Assembly: GCA_028752905.1 (NCBI GenBank)
Contig: JAQNBH010000009.1
Coordinates: forward strand, 46,981,165-47,045,164
Origin: Cladorhizidae sp. MBARI D1340-BT2
Lineage: Eukaryota; Porifera; Demospongiae; Poecilosclerida; Cladorhizidae
Direction of reading: 5' to 3'
Length of the DNA: 64,000 nucleotides
In this document: piece after piece, positions 46,171 to 57,261 of the stretch
Numbering within the stretch: the stretch's first letter is position 1
How the letters are laid out: every line of letters begins with the position of its first letter
Notes under the pieces: generated by a model
Told to the model about the DNA's origin: nothing
The model's database searches: none
The model's input: only the letters and a program-made list of their open reading frames with translations
Program-made: the position numbers and the translations under genes

Positions 46171-47564
46171 CACTAATGGCAGGTGGTGTGTGTGTGTGTT
46201 AGAAGAGTGTGTGTGGGCTCCACTGGTCAACACAACTATGTATATAGTTACATAACACATTCCAGGCCAACCCTGTGTGCTTGAGTAGACATCCACACCA
46301 GGCCCCATAAATCATGATGACCTCATCTCTACACTAGCAAGACTTATGCAACATTGAGCAGTGGAGCAGGAGACATGAATCAATGGCTGCATACTCCATC
46401 ATGAGCTTCTTGTGTGGTGAGTGTGTGTGTGTGTGTGTTCACAGGTTGTATGGGGCAGTAGCTATTGGTGCACTCACCCTGAAAACCGTGGGCGACCATG
46501 AAAGTGCATATCTTTGCACACATTCACAGTGTTGCCACACAGTGTTGCCATAATTTTTTTGGTAATTTCCAAATTACTCGCCTATCTTATCCAAAAAATT
46601 TGGCAACAGAAAATCCTAACAAAATCCAAACAAAATCCAAACAAAATCCAAACAAAATCCAAACAAAATCCAAACAAAATCCAAACAAAATGCAAGCAAC
46701 AATTTCATGAGAAATAACATACTAAAGTATGTTCATAGCATTTACACATGTCTTTTAATAGTTCAGTGTTCGGTTTAAATTCATAGCATTTTTTAGGAAC
46801 ATTGAATTGCACTGTTAAAAGTGAATTTAATTCCTAGTCTGTTTCTGTGCTTGGTTTTGTTGAGACCAATGTGTGGCTGAATAAACATTCGGTATCAGCA
46901 TTGCCATGGGGTACAACTAGAATGGCTTTTGCCAGTTTTGCCGATGTGGAGTAGCGATACTAGCAGTCTTTGATTTGGCTGATTGCATGCCAATACTTAT
47001 CCACCTCTGACCTCTGTGATGGCCGTGACTTAGGAGGTGACCACATAATAACACAGGACTGTGCAGGATGCCAGTCCAAGTGGCCACATGAATATTCCTA
47101 CAGACCAGGTGACCACAAAATGACCACACTCAGCTAATACCACAGAGAGTGGTTTTGAAATAGGCTGCACATTGCATGATATATGCATGAAAAGGGCAAA
47201 CAATTTTCTAATGATGAAAAATCCAAACAGAAAGTTTAAGGGTCAACAGTTTGGATAAAATCCAACACCATGGCAACACTGCATTGCTGTGCTAGTGATT
47301 GATGTGCCACCTGCAGCCAGTGTAGAGTGCTTGCTGAGGGCAGTTTAGTTTGGCCCTACATGGTCATGTATTGGAGCTGCAGGTTGCCATGTGAAGTGGA
47401 GCCAGTCTCCTCACCTCTTGCTAGTAGCTACTTGCCATGTATGCTACAAACATAACAACACCTCTTGGTCATGACCTTATAGCTCATGAATTCCACACAC
47501 TTACTGGATAGTGGGTGGAAAATTGTCTTTTAAATACCAGTCCATGCTTGACCACATACTTAGC
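46171..47564. other. Low-repeat interval, no gene recognised
   Basis: This contains (GT)n runs near 46,185 and 46,420, seven to eight copies of the 11-mer CCAAACAAAAT at 46,615-46,692, and otherwise ordinary AT-rich sequence. Splice-like strings occur (a donor GGTGAGTG near 46,415 and an acceptor TTCACAG at 46,438-46,444), but the frames between them do not join without a stop. I see no supportable gene. Confidence 0.6.
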
Positions 47565-47835
47565 CCAAATGAGACTAGAGTCTCCTGGAGCCACAGGTGC
47601 TAATTTCAATTATCTTGCACTTTCCAATTAGGAGTTAGAAATGCAGAAAACTTGGGCAGGCTGGTTTTGAGGCCCCAACTTTGACTGCCTGTAACTTTAG
47701 CATGGCTATACCTGTGCAACAGGTTTTAGTGTCAAGAGAGAGCACACAGAGAGACCTATCTTTTGAGCTGTTGTCAAGTTCATTGAATGAATGAAGTGTT
47801 CAGAATCTATGGAGGTCAATGTGGTAACCACAGCT
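47565..47835 (-). repeat. Dispersed repeat, copy C (inverted)
   Basis: Read on the minus strand, it carries CTCCATAGATTCTG, AAAAGATAGGTCTCTCTGTG, CTTGACACTAAAA and a part matching the right half of copies A and B. Copy B lies 1.4 kb to the left in opposite orientation. Confidence 0.65.
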
Positions 47836-48019
47836 GTTTAACACTTTGGTACACTACTATCAAACTTATTCATTTCTGGAGAGGTATGCAATGAAGTGGG
47901 CGGCTAAAAGTATCGTAACTCAAGAATGGTTGACAATAATGAGCTGAAGCTTGAAATGCAGTTAGTATAATAGTGAAGGTAGTGAATGGCGAAGGACAAA
48001 GATTAGAATATAGTGGTCT

Positions 48020-48997
48020 ACTCCACATGGAGAATGACTAGGGTTAGGGCTTGGACCATGACTAGGGTTAGGGCTTGGACCATGACTAGGGTTAGGGCTT
48101 GGATAATGACTAGGGTTAGGACCTGGAGAATGACTAGGGTTAGGACCTGGAGAATGACTAGGGTTAGGACCTGGAGAATGACTAGGGTTAGGGCTTGGAC
48201 AATGACTAGGGTTAGGGCTTGGATAATGACTAGGGTTAGGACCTGGACAATGACTAGGGTTAGGACCTGGAGAATGACTAGGGTTAGGACCTGGAGAATG
48301 ACTAGGGTTAGGGCTTGGACAATGACTAGGGTTAGGGCTTGGACAATGACTAGGGTTAGGGCTTGGACAATGACTAGGGTTAGGGCCTGGACAATGACTA
48401 GGGTTAGGACCTGGAGAATGACTAGGGTTAGGGCTTGACTAGGGTAAGGGCCTGGACAATGACTAGGGTTAGGACCTGGAGAATGACTAGGGTTAGGGCT
48501 TGGACAATGACTAGGGTTAGGGCTTGGATATTGACTAGGGTTAGGGCTTGGACAATGACTAGGGTTAGGGCCTGGACAATGACTAGGGTTAGGACCTGGA
48601 GAATGACTAGGGTTAGGGCTTGACTAGGGTTAGGGCCTGGACAATGACTAGGGTTAGGACCTGGAGAATGACTAGGGTTAGGGCTTGGAATGACTAGGAT
48701 TAGGGCTTGGACAATGACTAGGGTTAGGGCTTGGAATGACTAGGGTTAGGGCTTGGACAATGACTAGGGTTAGGGCTTGGAATGACTAGGGTTAGGGCTT
48801 GGACAATGACTAGGGTTAGGGCTTGGAATGACTAGGGTTAGGGCTTGGAATGACTAGGGTTAGGGCTTGGACAATGACTAGGGTTATGGCTTGGACAATG
48901 ACTAGGGTTAGGGCTTGGAATGACTAGGGTTAGGGCTTGGAATGACTAGGGTTAGGGCTTGGAATGACTAGGGTTAGGGCTTGGAATGACTAGGGTT
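48020..48997 (+). repeat. 24-bp satellite array, CTAGGGTTAGGG lineage, first block
   Basis: Units read CTAGGGTTAGGG followed by CTTGGACAATGA, with variants CCTGGAGAATGA and a 21-bp form lacking ACA (CTTGGAATGA). The animal telomere word TTAGGG is on the plus strand in nearly every unit. Bases 47,836-48,019 before it are non-repetitive with nothing recognised. Confidence 0.92.
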
Positions 48998-49401
48998 AGA
49001 GGTTAGGGTATAAAGAAACAAAGCTGCCTGTGCCTGTAGCCAGGAAGGTAGGCTGGTAAAGAAGCAAAGCTGCTGCTTGAGTTATACTGTAGCAACTATT
49101 AGCCATTCTTCAAATACATACACTATCTAGCCTGCAAGTAAAACTATTTTAGCAGCTGGCATTGAGGAATTTACAAGATCTGTTAAGGAGTATGTGTTCA
49201 CAGGGTTACCTTTCTATGTGCTACATGCATCCCTTTAAGGGAGGAACTGGTGAATATGAATCGACATCCCTGCTGTACACTCTAGTAGGGAAGCTGGGGA
49301 GTGGGGAAGTTAGATGCAGCAATGTTTGGCTTGACTTTACTAGAACAGCTGGGGAGTGCAAGATCTTGGGAAGTGTGTTCCTGTTAGGGCTTGAGTAAGA
49401 C
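48998..49401 (+). repeat. ~400-bp module, copy 2
   Basis: Near-identical to 40,186-40,588. It marks the start of a higher-order unit of about 2.1 kb that is repeated from 51,096. Confidence 0.8.
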
Positions 49402-51095
49402 ATAGTTTAGGGCTTGGACAAAGTCTAGGGTTAGGGCTTGGACCATGACTAGGGTTAGTGCTTCGACAATGACTAGGATTAGTGCTTGGACAATGACTAG
49501 GGTTAGGGCTTGGACAATGACTAGGGTTAGTGCTTCGACAATGACTAGGATTAGTGCTTGGACAATGACTAGGGTTAGTGCTTGGACAATGACTAGGGTT
49601 AGGGTTAGTGTTGGACAATGATTACATAATCATTTTCCAAGCACTAACCCCAGGTACGTAGGTGTTGGTCATTGACTATAGTTAGGGCTTGGACAATGAC
49701 TAGGGTTAGGGCTTGAACAATGACTAGGGTTAGGGTTAGTGCTTGGACAATGATTACATAATCATTTTCCAAGCACTAACCCCAGGTACGTAGGTTTTGG
49801 TCATTGACTATAGTTAGGGCTTGGACAATGACTAGGGTTAGTGCTTCGACAATGGGATTAGTGCTTGGACAATGACTAGGGTTAGTGCATGGACAATGAC
49901 TAGGGTTAGTGCATGGACAATGATGGTTAGTGATTGGACAATGACTAGGGTTAGGGGTTAGACAATGACTAGGGTTAGTGCTTGGACAATGACTAGGGTT
50001 AGGGCTTGGACAATGACTAGGGTTAGGGGTTGGACAATGACTAGGGTTAGTCCTTCGACAACGACTAGGGTTAGTGCTTGGACAATTACTAAGGTTAGTG
50101 CTTGGACTAAGGTTAAGGTTAGGGGTTGGACACTGACCAGGGTTAGGGCTTGGATAAAGTTCGGTTAAAAAGGGGAGATTACTCACCAAAAGCCATTTTC
50201 TGTCGTTTAAAGAGTAAAACAGTTCCATAATGTTGCCAATGTGCCCATTTGGACAAGAATGAGTGATTTCAGACAGTTTTTCCTAAAAACGCTAAAAACA
50301 TCCCAATTCAAGCAAAATAGGGGTTGGACAATCATTAGGATGGTTTGAACAATGACTATGGTGGGTTGGGCATTGACCAAGGCTATAGGGCTTGGACAAA
50401 GATTAGGGTTACATGTAGGGGTTGGACATTGACCAGGGTTAAGGCTTAGATATAGGCTAGGGTTAGGGATTTGACAATGACTCGAGTTATAATTATGTAC
50501 AAATTGCTTGGACAATGACTTGTACCAGTTATGGCTTGGACTAGGGTTTGATGAATTACTCGACTTGTAGTGCTTGGACAATGGCTAGGGTTAGGGCTTG
50601 GACAATGACTAGGGTTAGGGCTTGGACAATGACTAGGGTTAGGGCTTGGACAATGACTAGGGTTAGGGCTTGGACAATGACTAGGGTTAGGGCTTGGACA
50701 ATGACGGGCTTGGACAATGACTAGGGTTAGGGCTTGGACAATGACTAGGGTTAGGGCTTGGACAATGACTAGGGTTAGGGCTTGGACAATGACTAGGGTT
50801 AGGGCTTGGACAATGACTAGGGTTAGGGCTTGGACAATGACTAGGGTTAGGGCTTGGACAATGACTAGGGTTAGGGCTTGGACAATGACTAGGGTTAGGG
50901 CTTGGAATGACTAGGGTTAGGGCTTGGACAATGACTAGGGTTAGGGCTTGGAATGACTAGGGTTAGGGCTTGGAATGACTAGGGTTAGGGCTTGGACAAT
51001 GACTAGGGTTAGGGCTTGGACAATGACTAGGGTTAGGGCTTGGAATGACTAGGGTTAGGGCTTGGAATGACTAGGGTTAGGGCTTGGAATGACTA
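49402..51095 (+). repeat. Higher-order unit 1: 24-bp arrays, palindromes and a unique insert
   Basis: 24-bp TTAGGG-type units with CTTCGACAATGA and ATTAGTGCTTGG variants, two palindromes (49,603-49,649 and 49,734-49,781), and a non-repetitive insert at about 50,155-50,325. The insert contains AAGCCATTTTCTGTCG and TTTTTCCTAAAAACGC. A regular TTAGGG-type array follows. The insert recurs at about 52,256-52,425 and 54,480-54,650; the landmark CGGTTAAAAAGG is at 50,162, 52,263 and 54,487. Confidence 0.85.
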
Positions 51096-51498
51096 GGGTT
51101 AGAGGTTAGGGTATAAAGAAACAAAGCTGCCTGTGCCTGTAGCCAGGAAGGTAGGCTGGTAAAGAAGCAAAGCTGCTGCTTGAGTTATACTGTAGCAACT
51201 ATTAGCCATTCTCCAAATACATACACTATCTAGCCTGCAAGTAAAACTATTTTAGCAGCTGGCATTGAGACAAGATCTGTTAAGGAGTATGTGTTCACAG
51301 GGTTACCTTTCTATGTGCTACATGCATCCCTTTAAGGGAGGAACTGGTGAATATGAATCGACATCCCTGCTGTACACTCTAGTAGGGAAGCTGGGGAGTG
51401 GGGAAGTTAGATGCAGCAATGTTTGGCTTGACTTTACTAGAACAGCTGGGGAGTGCAAGATCTTGGGAAGTGTGTTCCTGTTAGGGCTTGAGTAAGAC
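51096..51498 (+). repeat. ~400-bp module, copy 3
   Basis: Near-identical to the other two, but with GGAATTTA deleted near 51,270. Confidence 0.8.
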
Positions 51499-53774
51499 AT
51501 AGTTTAGGGCTTGGACAAAGTCTAGGGTTAGGGCTTGGACCATGACTAGGGTTAGTGCTTCGACAATGACTAGGATTAGTGCTTGGACAATGACTAGGGT
51601 TAGGGCTTGGACAATGACTAGGGTTAGTGCTTCGACAATGACTAGGATTAGTGCTTGGACAATGATTAGGGTTAGTGCTTGGACAATGACTAGGGTTAGG
51701 GTTAGTGTTGGACAATGATTACATAATCATTTTCCAAGCACTAACCCCAGGTACGTAGGTGTTGGTCATTGACTATAGTTAGGGCTTGGACAATGACTAG
51801 GGTTAGGGCTTGAACAATGACTAGGGTTAGGGTTAGTGCTTGGACAATGATTACATAATCATTTTCCAAGCACTAACCCCAGGTACGTAGGTTTTGGTCA
51901 TTGACTATAGTTAGGGCTTGGACAATGACTAGGGTTAGTGCTTCGACAATGACTAGGATTAGTGCTTGGACAATGACTAGGGTTAGTGCATGGACAATGA
52001 CTAGGGTTAGTGCATGGACAATGATGGTTAGTGATTGGACAATGACTAGGGTTAGGGGTTGGACAATGACTAGGGTTAGTGCTTGGACAATGACTAGGGT
52101 TAGGGCTTGGACAATGACTAGGGTTAGGGGTTGGACAATGACTAGGGTTAGTCCTTCGACAACGACTAGGGTTAGTGCTTGGACAATTACTAAGGTTAGT
52201 GCTTGGACTAAGGTTAAGGTTAGGGGTTGGACACTGACCAGGGTTAGGGCTTGGATAAAGTTCGGTTAAAAAGGGGAGATTACTCACCAAAAGCCATTTT
52301 CTGTCGTTTAAAGAGTAAAACAGTTCCATAATGTTGCCAATGTGCCCATTTGGACAAGAATGAGTGATTTCAGACAGTTTTTCCTAAAAACGCTAAAAAC
52401 ATCCCAATTCAAGCAAAATATGGGTTGGACAATCATTAGGATGGTTTGAACAATGACTATGGTGGGTTGGGCATTGACCAAGGCTATAGGGCTTGGACAA
52501 AGATTAGGGTTACATGTAGGGGTTGGACATTGACCAGGGTTAAGGCTTAGATATAGGCTAGGGTTAGGGATTTGACAATGACTCGAGTTATAATTATGTA
52601 CAAATTGCTTGGACAATGACTTGTACCAGTTATGGCTTGGACTAGGGTTTGATGAATTACTCGACTTGTAGTGCTTGGACAATGGCTAGGGTTAGGGCTT
52701 GGACAATGACTAGGGTTAGGGCTTGGACAATGACTAGGGTTAGGGCTTGGACAATGACTAGGGTTAGGGCTTGGACAATGACTAGGGTTAGGGCTTGGAC
52801 AATGACTAGGGTTAGGGCTTGGACAATGATTAGGGTTAGGGCTTGGACAATAACTAGGGTTAGGGCTAGGGTTAGGGCTTGGACAATGACTAGGGTTAGG
52901 GCTTGGACAATGACGGGCTTGGACAATGACTAGGGTTAGGGCTTGGACAATGACTAGGGTTAGGGCTTGGACAATGACTAGGGTTAGGGCTTGGACAATG
53001 ACTAGGGTTAGGGCTTGGACAATGACTAGGGTTAGGGCTTGGACAATGACTAGGGTTAGGGCTTGGACAATGACTAGGGTTAGGGCTTGGACAATGACTA
53101 GGGTTAGGGCTTGGACAATGACTAGGGTTAGGGCTTGGACAATCACTAGGGTTAGGGCTTGGACAATGACTAGGGTTAGGGCTAGGGTTAGGGCTTGGAC
53201 AATGACTAGGGTTAGGGCTTGGACAATGACTAGGGTTAGGGCTTGGAAAATGACTAGGGTTAGGGCTTGGACAATGACTAGGGTTAGGGCTTGGACATTG
53301 ACTAGGGTTAGGGCTTGGACAATGACTATGGTTAGGGCTTGGACAATGACTAGGGTTAGGGCTTGGACAATGACTAGGGTTAGGGCTTGGACAATGACTA
53401 GGGTTAGGGCTTGGACAATGACTAGGGTTAGGGCTTGGACAATGACTAGGGTTAGGGCTTGGACAATGACTAGGGTTAGGGCTTGGACAATGACTAGGGT
53501 TAGGGCTTGGACAATGACTAGGGTTAGGGCTTGGACAATGACTAGGGTTAGGGCTTGGACAATGACTAGGGTTAGGGCCTGGACAATGACTAGGGTTAGG
53601 AATTGGACAAAGGCTAGGGTTAGTGCTTGGACAATGACTAGGGTTAGGGCTTGGACAATGACTAGGGTTAGGGCCTGGATAATGACTAGGGTTAGGAATT
53701 GGACAAAGGCTAGGGTTAGTGCTTGGACAATGACTAGGATTAGTGCTTGGACAATGACTAGGGTTAGGGCTTGG
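51499..53774 (+). repeat. Higher-order unit 2: 24-bp arrays, palindromes and a unique insert
   Basis: Same order as the preceding unit: palindromes at 51,700-51,746 and 51,831-51,878, the insert at about 52,256-52,425, then a long regular array of CTAGGGTTAGGG/CTTGGACAATGA from 52,680 to 53,770. Open frames of up to 420 codons are artefacts of the 24-bp period. Confidence 0.88.
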
Positions 53775-53822
53775 GTGCCTAGGCTCTGCTTCGAGGGGAG
53801 CCCAGCCACTAGCTGCCTAGGA
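53775..53822. other. ~48-bp foreign insert inside the 24-bp array
   Basis: Within a unit that should read CTTGGACAATG, about 47 bases interrupt after CTTGG. The insert begins and ends with TGCCTAGG and contains CTCTGCTTCGAGGGGAGC, which is partly self-complementary. Nothing else like it occurs in the window. It may be a small insertion or a repair filler. Confidence 0.6.
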
Positions 53823-55580
53823 CAATGACTAGGGTTAGGGCTTGGACAATGACTAGGGTTAGGGCCTGGACAATGACTAGGGTTAGGAATTGGACAAAGG
53901 CTAGGATTAGTGCTTGGACAATGACTAGGATTAGTGCTTGGACAATGACTAGGGTTAGGGCTTGGACAATGACTAGGGTTAGTGCTTCGACAATGACTAG
54001 GATTAGTGCTTGGACAATGACTAGGGTTAGTGCTTGGACAATGACTAGGGTTAGTGTTAGTGCTTGGACAATGATTACATAATCATTTTCCAAGCACTAA
54101 CCCCAGGTACGTAGGTTTTGGTCATTGACTATAGTTAGGGCTTGGACAATGACTAGGGTTAGGGCTTGAACAATGACTAGGATTAGTGCTTGGACAATGA
54201 CTAGGGTTAGGGCTTGGACAATGATGGTTAGTGATTGGACAATGACTAGGGTTAGGGGTTGGACAATGACTAGGGTTAGGGCTTGGACCATGACTAGGGT
54301 TAGTGATTGGACCATGACTAGGGTTAGTGATTGGACAATGACTAGGGTTAGGGGTTGGACAATGACTAGGGTTAGTGCTTCGACAACGACTAGGGTTAGT
54401 GCTTGGACAATTACTAGGGTTAGTGCTTGGACTAAGGTTAAGGTTAGGGGTTGGACACTGACCAGGGTTAGGGCTTGGATAAAGTTCGGTTAAAAAGGGG
54501 AGATTACTCACCAAAAGCCATTTTCTGTCGTTTAAAGAGTAAAACAGTTCCATAATGTTGCCAATGTGCCCATTTGGACAAGAATGAGTGATTTCAGACA
54601 GTTTTTCCTAAAAACGCTAAAAACATCCCAATTCAAGCAAAATAGGGGTTGGACAATCATTAGGATGGTTTGAACAATGACTATGGTGGGTTGGGCATTG
54701 ACCAAGGCTATAGGGCTTGGACAAAGATTAGGGTTACATGTAGGGGTTGGACATTGACCAGGGTTAGGGCTTAGATATAGGCTAGGGTTAGGGATTTGAC
54801 AATGACTCGAGTTATAATTATGTACAAATTGCTTGGACAATGACTTGTACCAGTTATGGCTTGGACTAGGGTTTGATGAATTACTCGACTTGTAGTGCTT
54901 GGACAATGGCTAGGGTTAGGGCTTGGACAATGACTAGGGTTAGGGCTTGGACAATGACTAGGGTTAGGGCTTGGACAATGACTAGGGTTAGGGCTTGGAC
55001 AATGACTAGGGTTAGGGCTTGGACAATGACTAGGGTTAGGGCTTGGACAATGACTAGGGTTAGGGCTTGGACAATGACTAGGGTTAGGGCTAGGGTTAGG
55101 GCTTGGACAATGACTAGGGTTAGGGCTTGGACAATGACTAGGGTTAGGGCTTGGACAATGACTAGGGTTAGGGCTTGGACAATGACTAGGGTTAGGGCTT
55201 GGACAATGACTAGGGTTAGGGCTTGGACAATGACTAGGGTTAGGGCTTGGACAATGACTAGGGTTAGGGCTTGGACAATGACTAGGGTTAGGGCTTGGAC
55301 AATGACTAGGGTTAGGGCTTGGACAATGACTAGGGTTAGGGCTTGGACAATGACTAGGGTTAGGGCTTGGACAATGACTAGGGTTAGGGCTTGGACAATG
55401 ACTAGGGTTAGGGCTTGGACAATGACTAGGGTTAGGGCTTGGACAATGACTAGGGTTAGGAATTGGACAAAGGCTAGGGTTAGGGCTTGGACAATGACTA
55501 GGGTTAGGGCCTGGACAATGACTAGGGTTAGGAATTGGACAAAGGCTAGGGTTAGTACTTGGACAATGACTAGGGCACAT
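53823..55580 (+). repeat. Higher-order unit 3: 24-bp arrays, palindrome and a unique insert
   Basis: It contains the palindrome at 54,055-54,102, the insert at 54,480-54,650 and the final regular TTAGGG-type array at 54,890-55,580. It lacks the ~400-bp module that opens the two preceding units. Confidence 0.88.
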
Positions 55581-55767
55581 TCTTCATGACTACATTTAAT
55601 TAATACTAGGGATCAACCATACAAATAGGGGTGTGGTCCTTCTCATTGACCTTTGACCCTGCACCTTGTCCCTTGCTAAGTACTGGTAAACTTGGGAAAT
55701 GCTTCCATCAAGTTACACCTAATTAGGACCTTGACCTTTAACATTATTATGAGTTATTTTGTTCACA

Positions 55768-55800
<33 letters not shown>

Positions 55801-55805
55801 CACAG
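55581..55805 (+). other. Non-repetitive spacer with (CT)n(AC)n tract
   Basis: Ordinary sequence without a recognised gene, ending in a CT then AC microsatellite (about 55,768-55,798) and CTCACAG. It could be the 3' end of an intron in front of the candidate exon at 55,806. Confidence 0.5.
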
Positions 55806-55886
55806 AGGCATTGAGAAGATTATATACAACTTAGTGGGTGTGTCTAGACTGCTGAGGTATTTCTTGAAGACGTCCACATACGACAG
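55806..55886 (+). CDS. Possible 81-bp internal exon, unknown protein
   Basis: A pyrimidine-rich tract and CCTCACAG precede it, and CGACAG followed by GTGAGTAC ends it, both good splice-site matches. The exon is 81 bases, so it keeps phase. One frame is fully open and reads GIEKIIYNLVGVSRLL, then RYFLKTSTYD, which looks like a real amphipathic protein segment. It is not part of any repeat here. I do not recognise the protein, and no neighbouring exon is visible. The satellites around it would have to be intronic. Confidence 0.4.
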
Positions 55887-55945
55887 GTGAGTACACGCCA
55901 GAAATACTTTACACACATCCTCCTGGCCCACTTTGCTTGAGGTGG
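55887..55945 (+). other. Short spacer before the TA satellite
   Basis: Non-repetitive sequence following the donor-like GTGAGTAC. It leads directly into the GGGGAGGGAGGGG units. Confidence 0.5.
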
Positions 55946-56671
55946 AGGTCCGTATGGGGAGGGAGGGGCACATTGCTCTGTGTGGTACTATATATATATA
56001 TATGTATATATGTATATATGTATGGGGTGGGAGGGGCACATTGCTCTGTGTGGTACTATATATATATATGTATGGGGAGGGAGTGGCACATTGCTCTGTG
56101 TGGTACTATATATATATGTATGTATGAGGGGGGAGGGGCACATTGCTCTGTGTGGTACTATATATATATATGTGTGTGTATATATGTATGGGGTGGGATG
56201 GGCAAATTGCTCTGTATGGGACTATATATATATATATGTATGTATGAGGGGGGAGGGGCACATTGCTCTGTGTGGTACTATATATATATATATGTATGTA
56301 TGAGGGGCGAGGGGCACATTGCTCTGTGTGGTACTATATATATATATGTATGTATATATGTATGGGGGGAGGGGCACATTGCTCTGTGTGGTACTATATA
56401 TATGTATGGGGTGGGAGAGGCACATTGCTCTGTGTGGTACTATATATATATATATGTATATATGTATGGGGAGGGAGGGGCACATTGCTCTGTGTGGTAC
56501 TATATATATGTATGGGGTGGGAGGGGCACATTGCTCTGTGTGGTACTATATAATTATATATATATGTATGGGGAGGGAGGGGCACATTGCTCTGTGTAGT
56601 ACTATATAATTATATATATATGTATATATGTATGGGGAGGGAGGGGCACATTGCTCTGTGTGGTACTATAT

Positions 56672-56702
<31 letters not shown>

Positions 56703-56780
56703 TGGGGAGGGAGGGGCACATTGCTCTGTGTGGTACTATATATGTATGGGGTGGGAGGGGCACATTGCTCTGTGTGGTAC

Positions 56781-56816
<36 letters not shown>

Positions 56817-57261
56817 GGGAGGGAGGGGCACATTGCTCTTACTATATATATGTATGGGGTGGGAGGGGCACATTGCTCTGTGTGGTACTATATATATATA
56901 TATGTATATATGTATGGGAGGGAGGGGCACATTGCTCTGTGTGGTACTATATATATGTATGGGGTGGGAGGGGCACATTGCTCTGTGTGGTACTATATAT
57001 ATATGTATGTATGGGGTGGGAGGGGCACATTGCTCTGTGTGGTACTATATATATATATGTATGGGGAGGGAGGGGCACATTGCTCTGTGTGGTACTATAT
57101 ATATATATATGTATGGGGTGGGAGGGGCACATTGCTCTGTGTGGTACTATATATATATATATGTATGGGGTGGGAGGGGCACATTGCTCTGTGTGGTACT
57201 ATATATATATATGTATGGGGTGGGAGGGGCACATTGCTCTGTGTGGTACTATATATATATA
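55946..57261. repeat. Composite (TA)n satellite
   Basis: About 24 units of 45-70 bp, each with GGGAGGGGCACATTGCTCTG, TGTGGTACTA and a variable (TA)n/GTATG tract. Variation is mainly in the length of the TA tract and in GGTGGG versus GGAGGG. Reading frames here are repeat artefacts. The array is interrupted by a DNA transposon and resumes at 58,141. Confidence 0.92.

Noticed and set aside
46380..46520. Two apparent exons with donor GGTGAGTG near 46,415 and acceptor TTCACAG before LYGAVAIGALTLKT
   Set aside because: Joining them gives a stop in the frame of the upstream ATG, and the other frame has a TGA in the first exon; the string may be chance beside a (GT)n tract.
52547..55589. Open frames up to 420 codons with TLVIVQAL, SHCPSPNP or MTRVRAWT repeats
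   Set aside because: These are the same artefact in the TTAGGG-type lineage of the 24-bp satellite.
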